From an uncultured beta proteobacterium (GTDB lineage Bacteria; Pseudomonadota; Gammaproteobacteria; Burkholderiales; Burkholderiaceae_C), in the NCBI GenBank assembly GCA_903909815.1, contig CAIVXG010000024.1, forward strand, positions 52,616-116,615: 64,000 nt of DNA, read 5' to 3'. The notes beneath the pieces were generated by a model that worked only from the letters and a program-made list of their open reading frames with translations, was not told where the DNA came from and searched no databases. Both the position numbers and the translations under genes were made by a program. Positions 1 to 7,649 of this stretch are shown here, piece by piece. How positions within the stretch are numbered: the first letter of the stretch is position 1; each line of letters opens with the position of its first letter.

Positions 1-127
1 AATCCACGGCCTCGACCGACAACGCCGGGTTCAGGATCGGCACATCGACCATGTGGTCACGTTGGATGCGAAAGAACGCCCGCTCTACCGCGTCCGTGGG
101 GTCGATGCGGTGAATTCGACAACTCAT
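1..127 (-). CDS. hybE: hydrogenase assembly chaperone, HybE/HupJ/HoxT family (5' part only)
   Basis: Only the first 42 codons lie in the window; the gene runs off the left edge. The visible N-terminus contains RIQRDHMVDVPILNPALSV, which looks like the start of HybE/HupJ/HoxT proteins, known accessory factors in maturation of Tat-exported uptake hydrogenases. Its ATG (125-127) overlaps the TGA of the upstream hypC-type gene in an ATGA, so the two are translationally coupled. It is the last visible gene of the hyb operon; hyp maturation genes probably follow outside the window (inference). Assignment rests on a short segment and on context. Confidence 0.75.
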   Translation of the reverse strand, partial: MSCRIHRIDPTDAVERAFFRIQRDHMVDVPILNPALSVEAVD

Positions 128-378
128 GCGGCTTCGCCCCAGTTGCGATCCTGTGCGCCCTGCGCCATCAGCTCCTGCATCAGCGCCAGCGCCTCCTCGG
201 CGCGCGCCACCTCGACGCGCTCGAAGGCAAAGCCGCCGGCCTGTATCAGCAGGTAGTCGCCCACGGCAACTTCTTCGTCCAGCAGCAGCAGGCTGACCTC
301 GCGCGTCTGCCCAAAACACTCGGTGAGCGCCGTGCCGTCACGCACTTCAATCACACGCGAAGGCGCTGCCATGCACAT
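124..378 (-). CDS. hybG: HypC/HybG-type hydrogenase maturation chaperone
   Basis: An 84-residue protein starting MCMAAPSRV, the hallmark N-terminus of the HypC/HybG/HoxL family, in which Cys2 is needed to bind the hydrogenase large-subunit precursor and to deliver the Fe(CN)2CO unit with HypD. I placed the start at the ATG giving Met-Cys at the very N-terminus rather than at an ATG 42 bases upstream, because Cys2 must follow the initiator. The start is one base from the stop of the protease gene hybD. It is the dedicated chaperone of the adjacent HybC by position. HypC and HybG cannot be told apart from sequence alone. Confidence 0.88.
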   Translation of the reverse strand: MCMAAPSRVIEVRDGTALTECFGQTREVSLLLLDEEVAVGDYLLIQAGGFAFERVEVARAEEALALMQELMAQGAQDRNWGEAA

Positions 379-379
379 G

Positions 380-871
380 TCAAGCCACCGCCAGCGCCAA
401 GGCTTGCAACACGTAGCCACGCGCCAGGAGTTCGGCTGCCGCCATTTCGGCCAGCACCGGCACCTGCTCGGCCACGGTGGGTGTCATCTCCATGCCCAGC
501 TCCAGCGTGATCGGCTCCACGCCCAGCACGATGATCTCCTTGGGCATGGTGTCGAGCAACTCCAGGCTGGCGAGCACATCGGGCAAGGCGATCTGGTGCG
601 GCGAAAGCTTGTGGCGAAAGAAGACTGGAATCTCGTCGCCCGCTATCTTCACCACGGTGCCCGGGGCGGCACCGGTCTTGACGACGTCGATGACGATCAG
701 GAAGTCCAGGTTTGACAGGTCCTCGATCATCTCCATGCCCGAGGTGCCGCCGTCGATGACGAGCACATCGTCAGGCATGCGGTAGGCCTGCTCCAGCGCC
801 TCGACAGCGCGCACGCCCGCCGCTTCGTCGCTCAGGATGGTATTGCCGATACCTAGAACCACTGCACGCAT
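380..871 (-). CDS. hybD: hydrogenase maturation protease, HybD/HoxM family
   Basis: A 163-residue nickel-dependent endopeptidase that removes the C-terminal tail of the hydrogenase large subunit once Ni is inserted. The sequence opens with GIGNTILSDEAAGV, the family's N-terminal motif with an acidic Ni ligand. A second Asp (DVVK region) and a His in HKLSPHQ occupy the places of the remaining ligands. Length is normal for HybD (about 160). The substrate is very probably the HybC encoded just upstream, whose C-terminus carries a cleavable tail. A terminator-like hairpin separates it from hybC, so it may be expressed at a lower level than the structural genes. Confidence 0.92.
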   Translation of the reverse strand: MRAVVLGIGNTILSDEAAGVRAVEALEQAYRMPDDVLVIDGGTSGMEMIEDLSNLDFLIVIDVVKTGAAPGTVVKIAGDEIPVFFRHKLSPHQIALPDVLASLELLDTMPKEIIVLGVEPITLELGMEMTPTVAEQVPVLAEMAAAELLARGYVLQALALAVA

Positions 872-887
872 AGTTGCTCTGCCTCAC

Positions 888-920
888 AAAATAAAAGAGG
901 GCCGACATCGGTCGACCCTC
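888..920 (-). terminator. rho-independent terminator or attenuator between hybC and hybD
   Basis: Read on the minus strand, a 10-base stem (one mismatch) with a 4-base loop, GAGGGTCGAC/GTCGGCCCTC, is followed directly by TTTTATTTT (888-896). It lies after the hybC stop and before hybD. Because the downstream maturation genes have the same orientation and no obvious promoter of their own, partial termination (structural subunits in excess over maturation factors) is the likeliest role; that role is inference. Confidence 0.7.
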
Positions 921-941
921 GCATGGTAACTCCGCTTCTTG

Positions 942-2648
942 TCAAACTGCACGCACTGAGATGGCGGTGTCGTTTTCCTTGTCCGTCAAATGGATGGCGC
1001 AGGCGATGCAGGGGTCAAAGGAATGGATGGTGCGCAGCACTTCCAGCGGCTTCTCGGCGTCGGCGATGGGTGTTCCCATGAGCGAGGCTTCGTAGGGTCC
1101 GGGCTCGTCCTTCTCGTTGCGCGGGCACGCGTTCCAGGTGGAGGGCACGACGCACTGGTAGTTCTTGATCTTGCCGTTGTCGATGACGACCCAATGCGAG
1201 AGCGCGCCGCGCGGGGCCTCGTGAAAGCCCACGCCCATGACCTCGTCCTTGGGAAAAACGGGCTTGTTGAAGGTGGTGAGGTCGCCCTTGCCCATGTTGG
1301 TGAGCAAGGCGGTCCACTGCTCGCTCAGCAGATCGACGTTGACGCAGCAGGTGATGGCGCGCGCGGCGTGGCGACCGATGGTCGAGTGCATCGCGTCCAG
1401 ACCGATCTTGGTCTTGGCCAGAGCCGACACCGTGTCCAGCGCGGCCGTAGCGTACGTCGTCGTGGCCGCGTGCCCCGCGGCCAGGCCGTTGAGCACCCGC
1501 GCCAGCGGCCCCACCTGCGCGACCTTGCCGTAGAACGTGGGCGACTTCATCCATGAGTACTTTGCGTCGTCCTTGAAGTCGGTGTAATTGGGCGTGGTCT
1601 CGCCCTTGTAAGGGTGCAGGGAACCGGTCTTTTCGTAGTTGTACCAGCTGTGTTTGACCGACTCTTCCACGCCCTTTTGCCAGTACTCGTCGTTGAACGA
1701 ACTGATGGGTTTGCGCGATGCCAGATTGCCACCTTCGATGAAACCGCCGGGAAAGGCGAACTGCGTGCCCTTGGTATCGAGCGGAATGTCGGGCACCGAC
1801 AGGTAGTTGGTGACGCCCTTGCCGATTTGCGTCCACTCGGGATAAAACGCGCCCACGGCGGCGACGTCGATCAGGTACACGTTCTTCACGAAGTCGGAGA
1901 GTTCGTCGATCCAGCCCTTGATCGCCATCAGGCGCTCGACCGTGAGCACGGCCTGCGAGTCGGTGGCCAGGGGGTTGGCGACGCCGCCCACGGCCACGTT
2001 CTGGATGTGCGGCGTCTTCGAGCCCAGGATGGAGACGATCTTGTTGGCCTTGCGCTGCACTTCGAGCGCCTGCAGATAATGCGCCACGGCCAGCAGGTTC
2101 ACCTCGGGCGAAAGCTTCATGGCCGGATGGCCCCAATAGCCGTTGGTGAAGATGCCCAGTTGCCCGCCGTTGACGAAATGCTTGAGGCGTTCGTGTACGC
2201 GGCGCATCTCGTGCTTGCTGTTCAGATGCCAGCTGGAGAGGCTCTCACCCAGGATGGCGGTCTTGTCGGGGTCGGCCTTGAGCGCCGAAGTCACGTCCAC
2301 CCAATCGAGCGCCGACAGGTGATAGAAATGCACGATGAAGTCGTGCACCGAGTGCGCCAGGATGATGAGGTTGCGGATGTACTGCGCGTTCAGCGGGATC
2401 TCCATCTTGAGCGCGTTTTCCACGGCGCGCACCGAGGTGATGGCGTGCACCGTGGTGCACACGCCGCAGATGCGCTGCGTGATGGCCCAGGCGTCGCGCG
2501 GATCGCGCCCGAGCAGGATGAGTTCGACGCCGCGCCACATTTGGCCTGACGACCAGGCTTTTTGCACGTGGCCGTTGTCGACATCGACGTCAATACGCAG
2601 ATGGCCTTCGATGCGGGTGATCGGATCGATCGTGATGCGTTTGGACAT
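942..2648 (-). CDS. hybC: [NiFe]-hydrogenase large subunit, Hyd-2 (group 1c-like)
   Basis: A 568-residue catalytic large subunit. The N-terminal Ni-binding motif RICGVCTTVH is at residues 59-68 (Cys61, Cys64) and the C-terminal motif DPCIACAIH at 545-553 (Cys547, Cys550). After His553 there is a 15-residue tail, the extension expected to be cut by HybD. It oxidises H2 in the periplasm after Tat export as a passenger of the HybO small subunit. A good Shine-Dalgarno (AGAGGAAG) precedes the ATG. The gene order O-A-B-C-D matches the E. coli hyb operon, which supports a quinone-linked uptake enzyme rather than a Hyd-1 type with cytochrome b. Confidence 0.95.
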   Translation of the reverse strand: MSKRITIDPITRIEGHLRIDVDVDNGHVQKAWSSGQMWRGVELILLGRDPRDAWAITQRICGVCTTVHAITSVRAVENALKMEIPLNAQYIRNLIILAHSVHDFIVHFYHLSALDWVDVTSALKADPDKTAILGESLSSWHLNSKHEMRRVHERLKHFVNGGQLGIFTNGYWGHPAMKLSPEVNLLAVAHYLQALEVQRKANKIVSILGSKTPHIQNVAVGGVANPLATDSQAVLTVERLMAIKGWIDELSDFVKNVYLIDVAAVGAFYPEWTQIGKGVTNYLSVPDIPLDTKGTQFAFPGGFIEGGNLASRKPISSFNDEYWQKGVEESVKHSWYNYEKTGSLHPYKGETTPNYTDFKDDAKYSWMKSPTFYGKVAQVGPLARVLNGLAAGHAATTTYATAALDTVSALAKTKIGLDAMHSTIGRHAARAITCCVNVDLLSEQWTALLTNMGKGDLTTFNKPVFPKDEVMGVGFHEAPRGALSHWVVIDNGKIKNYQCVVPSTWNACPRNEKDEPGPYEASLMGTPIADAEKPLEVLRTIHSFDPCIACAIHLTDKENDTAISVRAV

Positions 2649-2666
2649 TTTTGTCTTCCTCTTTGC

Positions 2667-3833
2667 TTAAGTGGCCAGCTTGGCGCCTTCCCGCGGCAGA
2701 ACGGGGAAACGGCGCGTGATGATGATGTATCCGAGGACCTCCACCGAGAACATCCCCAGCGTCACCATGACTTCGGTGAAAGACGGGAAATAGCTCCAGC
2801 CGGATCCGGTGAAATGCTGGTAGCCGATCAGGAAGCCGTTCAGGCGCAGCAGGCTGCCGCCCAGCATGATGGCCAGCCCCGCCAGAAACAGCCGCGCCGG
2901 GTTGCGCCGCGCCACGACGTTGCCGATGAGAAAGAACGGGGCGACGAAGCAGAGGTTTTCCACCCAGAACGACAGCGCCACCAAACTGGGTGTGAAGGCT
3001 GCGCCAAGAGCGCCGCGGATCAACAGATCGGCGAAGCGCACGACCAAGTAGACCGCCAGCACACCGAGCATGATTTTCGACATCGGATTGAGCAAATGCA
3101 TTTCGATGCTGCGCCGGTAGCTCGCCGCTGCCACGCAGGATTCGAACAGCACCACGCCGTAGCCGATGATGATGGCCGTGAGCAAATAGATCAGCGGCAC
3201 GGCGGGCGTCTGCCACAGCGGATTCACCTGGGCGCCCATCACCACCAGCATGGTTCCCAGTGACGACTGGTGCATCATGGGCAGCAGGATGCCCAAGGCG
3301 ATGAAGAAGAAGATCGCCTTGTTGAGCTTCTTCTTGATGTCGTTCAAGCCCAGTTTTTCCAGGAACACCGGCGCGAACTCGACCCACATCACCAGGATGT
3401 AGACGGTCACGCACACCGCGACTTCCAGCATCACCGAATTCGGGTTGGCGTAACTGGGCCAGAAGATGTGCCAGAAGTTCCACCAGCGACCCAAGTCGAA
3501 GAAGATGCCGCCGCCGGCCAGCGTGTAGCCGAACAGGCTGGCCAGCAAGGCCGGTCGCACCAGCGGGTGGTACTCGCCCTTGTTGAAGATGTAGACCAGC
3601 ATTGCCACGGAGAAGCCGCCGCAGGCCAGGGCCGAGCCGATCATCACGTCGACCACGACCCAGATGCCCCAGGAGTAGCCATCGTTCACGTTGGTGACTG
3701 CGCCCAGGCCGAAGACAAAGCGCACCAACAGTATGGACGCCATGATGGCAATGAGCACGCCGCACACCAGGGTGGCGGCGTTGAGCAGGCTGCCACCGAC
3801 GGGGGTGGGCGCTGCGTGTTGCGGCTGGCTCAT
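2667..3833 (-). CDS. hybB: hydrogenase 2 integral membrane subunit, NrfD/PsrC family
   Basis: A 388-residue, strongly hydrophobic protein with about ten predicted membrane spans, close to the length of E. coli HybB. NrfD/PsrC-type subunits carry no cofactor of their own and provide the quinone site, so this subunit links the periplasmic hydrogenase to the quinone pool. The ATG overlaps the hybA stop (ATGA), and hybC follows after 18 bases. No heme-ligating hydrogenase cytochrome b (HyaC type) is encoded nearby, consistent with the Hyd-2 architecture. Confidence 0.92.
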   Translation of the reverse strand: MSQPQHAAPTPVGGSLLNAATLVCGVLIAIMASILLVRFVFGLGAVTNVNDGYSWGIWVVVDVMIGSALACGGFSVAMLVYIFNKGEYHPLVRPALLASLFGYTLAGGGIFFDLGRWWNFWHIFWPSYANPNSVMLEVAVCVTVYILVMWVEFAPVFLEKLGLNDIKKKLNKAIFFFIALGILLPMMHQSSLGTMLVVMGAQVNPLWQTPAVPLIYLLTAIIIGYGVVLFESCVAAASYRRSIEMHLLNPMSKIMLGVLAVYLVVRFADLLIRGALGAAFTPSLVALSFWVENLCFVAPFFLIGNVVARRNPARLFLAGLAIMLGGSLLRLNGFLIGYQHFTGSGWSYFPSFTEVMVTLGMFSVEVLGYIIITRRFPVLPREGAKLAT

Positions 3834-4825
3834 GATTTTTTCTCCCCTGACTCATGGCCAGATGCGTCCTCGTCCTCGTGCACGTTGCGCTTGGCGATGA
3901 AGCCCAGCACGCCCAGCACCGCGATCGGCATCACCATGCCGCCGTAGAGTGAATGCTGGATCGACTCGGACAGGGCAGCCGACGCGTCGGGTTTGAGGTC
4001 AGGCATGCCCACCTTGGCGAAGGTCACACCCGAGAGCTTGAGCACCTGGGTGCCGCCGTATTCATGCTCGCCGTACACGTGCTGCAAGTACTTGCCCACG
4101 GGGGCCTCGTAGCTCTGGTCGGGGCCGCCGATCTTGCCTCTCGGATACCGCGTCTGGTCTCCGGGCTTGAGTGCGATGCGGCGCTTGGCCTCGAGCAGCA
4201 GGTCGGCGGTGCGACCGTAAAGCGTGGCGCCCGTGGGACAGACTTCGGCGCAGGCAGAATAGTGACCGTCCTTGGTGCGGTGGCGGCACAGTTCGCACTT
4301 GCCGATCTTGCCGGTGGGCGAGTCGTATTGATATTTTGGAATGCCGAACGGGCAGGCTACGACGCAGTAGCGGCAGCCCACGCAGATGTCGGGGTCGTAT
4401 CCCACGACGCCGGTAACCGGATCCTTGGTCATGGCGGACACCGGGCAGGCCGAGACGCAGGACGGATCGGCGCAGTGCATGCAAGAGGTCTTCATGAAGG
4501 CGTAGCCGTTGACTTCGGCGTCCTTCGTTTCCATCGTGCCGTTGCGGTACATCTTTATCAGGTTGAAAGTGTGTCCTGAGGTGTCCAGCGGCGTGTCCCA
4601 TAAATGGTCTTCCGTGGAAAACTCGGGCGGGTTGTCGTTGGCCACCTTGCACGCCGCCACACAGGCCTTGCAGCCAATGCACAGCGTGGCGTCGTAGAGC
4701 AGACCGAGCGCTTCGGGGGGCCGGGTATGCGTGTCCCGGGCACAGGCCGGGGGCGCAACGACCGCAGCGGTGACCGCAGCGCCGCCTGCGACCACGCCCT
4801 TGAGGAATCCGCGACGGGTGTCCAT
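3830..4825 (-). CDS. hybA: hydrogenase 2 ferredoxin-like electron-transfer subunit
   Basis: A 331-residue Tat-exported iron-sulfur protein. MDTRRGFLKG at the N-terminus is a twin-arginine signal. Four cysteine groups follow in the order CIGCKACVAAC, CMHCADPSCVSAC, CVGCRYCVVAC and CELCRHRTKDGHYSACAEVC, enough for four [4Fe-4S] clusters. A hydrophobic stretch near the C-terminus (VMPIAVLGVLGFIAK) should anchor it in the membrane, as in E. coli HybA. It passes electrons from HybO to HybB. I chose the ATG at 4825, directly before the Tat motif and two bases past the hybO stop codon; a longer upstream reading frame only duplicates hybO sequence in another frame. Confidence 0.93.
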   Translation of the reverse strand: MDTRRGFLKGVVAGGAAVTAAVVAPPACARDTHTRPPEALGLLYDATLCIGCKACVAACKVANDNPPEFSTEDHLWDTPLDTSGHTFNLIKMYRNGTMETKDAEVNGYAFMKTSCMHCADPSCVSACPVSAMTKDPVTGVVGYDPDICVGCRYCVVACPFGIPKYQYDSPTGKIGKCELCRHRTKDGHYSACAEVCPTGATLYGRTADLLLEAKRRIALKPGDQTRYPRGKIGGPDQSYEAPVGKYLQHVYGEHEYGGTQVLKLSGVTFAKVGMPDLKPDASAALSESIQHSLYGGMVMPIAVLGVLGFIAKRNVHEDEDASGHESGEKKS

Positions 4826-4827
4826 GC

Positions 4828-6009
4828 TTACACCTTGGCCTGGTCTTTGGCCTGGCCGTCTGCTTGGGCAGCTTGGGCCTCCTGCGCCGCGTGCGACAGC
4901 CCCAGGTTGCGCGTGAGCATCACCGCTGCGCCTGCCGCCGCTCCAGCCAATGCGGCGAGTGCCGCCGCCGACGCGAAAGAAGCACCCTTGCCCTGCTCCT
5001 CCACGATGCGTGCGTACTGCAGGGGTGGCGCCACATTGAGCATCTTGGCCACTTGGTGGATGGGTTTGGTGAATCCCACGCCCTTCTCGGTGCATCCGAT
5101 GCAGGGGTGTCCGCAGCCCACAGGCCAGTTGTTCTCGCCCGCGTCGCCAAAACCCAGTGTGGAGCAGTTGCCGTAGGTCTCCGGACCCTTGCAGCCCAGC
5201 TTGTACAGGCAATATCCCTGCCGGTGTCCGGCGTCGCCAAACTCCATGGCAAAGCGGCCCGCGTCAAAGTGTGCGCGGCGCTCGCAGTTTTCGTGGATCA
5301 GGCGTGAGTAGGCGAACTTGGGGCGCCCCAGTTTGTCCACGTCGGGCAACTTGCCAAAGGTCAGAAAGTGCACGACCGTGGCCAGGAAGTTGTATGGGTT
5401 GGGCGGGCAACCGGGGATCGTCACCACCGGCTTGCCCAGTACCTCGGCCACGCTCGAAGCACCGGTGGGGTTGGGGCCAGTGGAAGGCATGCCGCCCCAG
5501 GAAGCGCAGGAGCCGATGGCGATCACGGCGGCCGCGTCAGCCGCGCATTCCTTCACCAGGTCGACGGCGGTGTGGCCGCCGATTTTGCAGAAGATGCCGT
5601 TGTCCTTGACCGGAATCGCGCCTTCGACCACCAGGACGTACTTGCCCTTGTTGGCCGTCATTGCGTCCTTGCGCGCGGCCTCGGCCTGGTGCCCGGCGGC
5701 GGCCATCAGGGTCTCGTGGTAGTCAAGCGAAATCACGTCCAGGATCAGCTTTTCCAGCGTCGGATGCTCGGCTCGCAACAGCGACTCGGTGCACCCCGTG
5801 CATTCCTGGAAATGCAGCCAGATGACCGATGGCCGTTTGGCCGATTCGATGGCCTTGGCAACCGCCGCCTCCGAACCCGATGGCAGGCCCATGGTCACTG
5901 CCAAGGTGGCACAAAACTGCAAATAGTCGCGCCTCGACATATCGAGACGTCGCTCCACATCGCTCAAGGTCTTGCGGCCCAGGTCGAAGATTTCATTGAG
6001 ATTGCCCAT
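4828..6009 (-). CDS. hybO: [NiFe]-hydrogenase small subunit, Hyd-2 (group 1c-like)
   Basis: A 393-residue small subunit with a twin-arginine signal (SRRDYLQF, residues 25-32). The proximal-cluster motif is ECTGCTES (Cys70, Cys73), the standard four-cysteine form; the two extra cysteines typical of oxygen-tolerant Hyd-1/MBH enzymes are not seen at Cys-Cys-Thr-Glu, so standard oxygen sensitivity is expected. Further motifs are GSCASWGG, PGCPPNP, CLYKLGCKGPETYGNC and GCGHPCIGC (distal and medial clusters). A C-terminal hydrophobic Ala-rich helix near residues 335-360 is the membrane anchor. It has a strong ribosome site (GGGGGA). It is the first gene of the hyb operon. Confidence 0.95.
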   Translation of the reverse strand: MGNLNEIFDLGRKTLSDVERRLDMSRRDYLQFCATLAVTMGLPSGSEAAVAKAIESAKRPSVIWLHFQECTGCTESLLRAEHPTLEKLILDVISLDYHETLMAAAGHQAEAARKDAMTANKGKYVLVVEGAIPVKDNGIFCKIGGHTAVDLVKECAADAAAVIAIGSCASWGGMPSTGPNPTGASSVAEVLGKPVVTIPGCPPNPYNFLATVVHFLTFGKLPDVDKLGRPKFAYSRLIHENCERRAHFDAGRFAMEFGDAGHRQGYCLYKLGCKGPETYGNCSTLGFGDAGENNWPVGCGHPCIGCTEKGVGFTKPIHQVAKMLNVAPPLQYARIVEEQGKGASFASAAALAALAGAAAGAAVMLTRNLGLSHAAQEAQAAQADGQAKDQAKV

Positions 6010-6364
6010 GTCGTTTGTCCCCCATGAGTCGGGTCACATTCGGACCCGATTGAGAGCTCATAAGCAAATTGCGCGCCACACTGGTGCAGCCCCCTTTCTC
6101 ACGGAGAACCCCGCAGAGCCACTCTCTTGGAGAGGGTAAATTTATGCAGAAGTGGTTACCTTGTAATCAATTTACTAACCAGTCATTGGTGCCGGCTAGT
6201 GGTTGGCGCTTTCGTTCGCAGCCCGGTTTCAGTGCTGTCGGGTCAGGTCGGGTAGCAGGCACGGATTTTGCAACTGCGAACCGGCATGCCAAAAGTGGCA
6301 AACTGAAGCCGCGCAGCAATGCGCATGCAATGAAATAGTCATCGAACCTAACTCAGGAGCATCC
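6010..6364. other. divergent intergenic region between hybO and hupE
   Basis: About 355 bases without a convincing gene. It is more AT-rich in the middle (around 6135-6180). I see a hairpin CGGGTC/GACCCG at 6030-6048 in the hybO leader, a short hairpin CTCTC-TTG-GAGAG at 6122-6134, and an inverted repeat GGTTA-N17-TAACC at 6154-6180 containing GTAATCAATTTAC. A minus-strand TTGAT half-site lies inside this repeat. These are candidate regulator sites for the two divergent units, but none matches a known full operator. The plus-strand side ends in AGGAG (6355-6359), the hupE ribosome site. Confidence 0.4.
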
Positions 6365-6967
6365 ATGAAACCCTCGTCCTACAAATCCCTGCGCATGGTT
6401 GGCATGGGCTGCTTGGCACTGGCTGCGGGAGCGGCTCAGGCCCACACCGGTCACGGGACTTCGGGTGTCATGGAAGGCTTGGCCCATCCCTTTGGCACGG
6501 ATCATTTGCTGGCCATGGTGGCGGTGGGGGTCTGGTCGGTCAGCGCGCTTCCTGAAACCAAGGCCTGGTGGGGGCCTGCCACTTTCATGCTGTCGCTGAT
6601 TGTGAGCGCCGCGCTGGGCGCGATCGGCGTCACCATTCCCTTCCTCGAACACATGAGCGCGCTGAGCGTGGCCTTGTTCGGCGTCATGTTGATCTTTTCC
6701 CGGCAAAAGACGCCGACCGCCCTGGGGCTTGGCATGATCGCCCTGGCAGCGTCGTTTCACGGCCTGGCACACGGAGCCGAAGCCCCCGCTTCGGGATTCA
6801 TGGCTTACGCCGTCGGCTTTCTTGTGACCTCCGCATCCCTGCACTTTGGCGGGATGCTGGCCGGTTTGAGCATCCGGCGCCATCTGGCACGCCAGGCCGC
6901 CTGGGCGCTCACCGGCCTGGGTGGCGCTTGCGGTGCGGCCGGGCTGTACCTGTTCAGTCAGGTGTAG
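6365..6967 (+). CDS. hupE: HupE/UreJ family nickel permease
   Basis: A 200-residue membrane protein with a cleavable-looking signal (GCLALAAGAAQA) followed by HTGHG and the motif HPFGTDH, the metal-binding signature of HupE/UreJ secondary nickel transporters. Six or seven hydrophobic segments follow, and the length fits the family. It supplies Ni for the two hydrogenases on either side (inference from family and position). The ATG at 6365 has AGGAG six bases upstream; an in-frame start 54 codons earlier lacks these features. Confidence 0.9.
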   Translation: MKPSSYKSLRMVGMGCLALAAGAAQAHTGHGTSGVMEGLAHPFGTDHLLAMVAVGVWSVSALPETKAWWGPATFMLSLIVSAALGAIGVTIPFLEHMSALSVALFGVMLIFSRQKTPTALGLGMIALAASFHGLAHGAEAPASGFMAYAVGFLVTSASLHFGGMLAGLSIRRHLARQAAWALTGLGGACGAAGLYLFSQV

Positions 6968-7000
6968 TCGAGTTGATGCCGGGAAACCCATGTCGGCCTT

Positions 7001-7534
7001 TCAGGCCTCCTCGCCAAGTACAAGCCGCTCTTGAGCTTCGTAGCGATAGGCCGGGATCACCAGATTCGCCGGTGCCGGACCGACTTTGAAGACGCGTCCG
7101 GCGAGGTCGTAACGCGAGGCGTGGCAGGGACAAAGAAAGCCGTCGGAGCCTCTCAGCGCCGGCGCGCAGCCCTGGTGCGTGCAGAGCCCGATGGCGACAA
7201 AGATTTCCGGACGCAGCGAGCGATGGCGATTGCGGCAGGCGCTGGGTTGCAAGGAGTCATTCGAGTCGGGGTCCGTCAGCACCGCCTCCAACGCTGCCAA
7301 CGCGCCGATCTCGGCAGCAGTGCGACGCAATAGCCAGACCGGCAAGCCCTGCCATTCAAGCGTCAGCAGCTTGCCGCTAGGCAACTGGCCCAGGTCAAAG
7401 GCCAGCGGCGATCCATGCGGGTAGGCCTGCTGGGCGCAACTCCGAGTGAGTACCACCGAAGCACCGCATGTCAGCGCCGTCGCTCCGGCGGCCAACACCA
7501 TGCGGCGGCGTTGCTTATTGCTTGTCTGGTTCAT
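7001..7534 (-). CDS. orphan Rieske [2Fe-2S] protein, membrane-anchored
   Basis: A 177-residue protein with an N-terminal signal-anchor containing RRR (RRRMVLAAGATALTCGASVVL), possibly a Tat signal as in bc1-complex Rieske proteins. The cluster-binding loops are CTHQGC and CPCHASRYD, the canonical Rieske spacing, with the two Cys-His pairs intact. No cytochrome b or c1 gene is adjacent, so it is not part of a petABC operon. It sits between hupE and hoxF, convergent with hupE and divergent from hoxF. It may accept electrons from a quinone-linked system, but there is no sequence evidence for its partner. Confidence 0.85.
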   Translation of the reverse strand: MNQTSNKQRRRMVLAAGATALTCGASVVLTRSCAQQAYPHGSPLAFDLGQLPSGKLLTLEWQGLPVWLLRRTAAEIGALAALEAVLTDPDSNDSLQPSACRNRHRSLRPEIFVAIGLCTHQGCAPALRGSDGFLCPCHASRYDLAGRVFKVGPAPANLVIPAYRYEAQERLVLGEEA

Positions 7535-7573
7535 GGCGACTCCCCTGCTCAATCGTGGCTTCAAGGCACAGGA

Positions 7574-7587
7574 TTGATTTACAGCAA
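7574..7587 (+). promoter_or_regulatory. FNR-type binding site upstream of hoxF
   Basis: TTGAT-TTAC-AGCAA matches the FNR/ANR/DNR consensus TTGAT-N4-ATCAA at 9 of 10 positions. Its centre (7580.5) lies about 41 bases upstream of the start point predicted by the -10 element at 7609-7614, the class II activator position. It would place hoxFUYHW under oxygen-responsive or Crp/Fnr-family control. A Crp/Fnr gene just downstream of the hox operon is interrupted by a stop codon. Confidence 0.65.
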
Positions 7588-7608
7588 GTTCCGTGCACAG
7601 TCCCACAC

Positions 7609-7614
7609 TAGACT
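7609..7614 (+). promoter_or_regulatory. putative -10 element of the hoxF promoter
   Basis: TAGACT matches the sigma70 -10 consensus at 4 of 6 positions. With the start point near 7621 the FNR-type site is centred at about -41, replacing a -35 element as usual for class II promoters. The ATG of hoxF at 7650 then gets a 28-base leader, and a GTG at 7593 would lie upstream of transcription start. Confidence 0.45.
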
Positions 7615-7649
7615 TTAAGGGCAAGTTTGCACCGACTCGACCCTGTTCC

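Noticed and set aside
1614..2549. Long reading frames opposite hybC and similar frames opposite many other genes
   Set aside because: They are a consequence of high GC content: compositions are rich in Arg, His, Gln and Ala without domain patterns, and each lies opposite a gene with a clear family.
4826..5212. A longer HybA frame extending upstream
   Set aside because: This part is the hybO sequence in another frame; the Tat signal right after ATG 4825 marks the true start.
6269..6293. A possible minus-strand sigma54 promoter (TGGCATG-CCGG-TTCGC) upstream of hybO
   Set aside because: The -12 part does not have the required GC spacing, and the leader would be over 250 bases. Too weak to list as a promoter.
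6144..6338. Small plus-strand reading frame starting MQKWLPCNQFTNQ upstream of hupE
   Set aside because: No family resemblance, unusual composition, and it overlaps the probable regulatory region and the hupE leader.
7593..7649. An upstream in-frame GTG as hoxF start
   Set aside because: It lies before the transcription start predicted from the FNR site and -10 element, and lengthens the protein beyond the known HoxF size.
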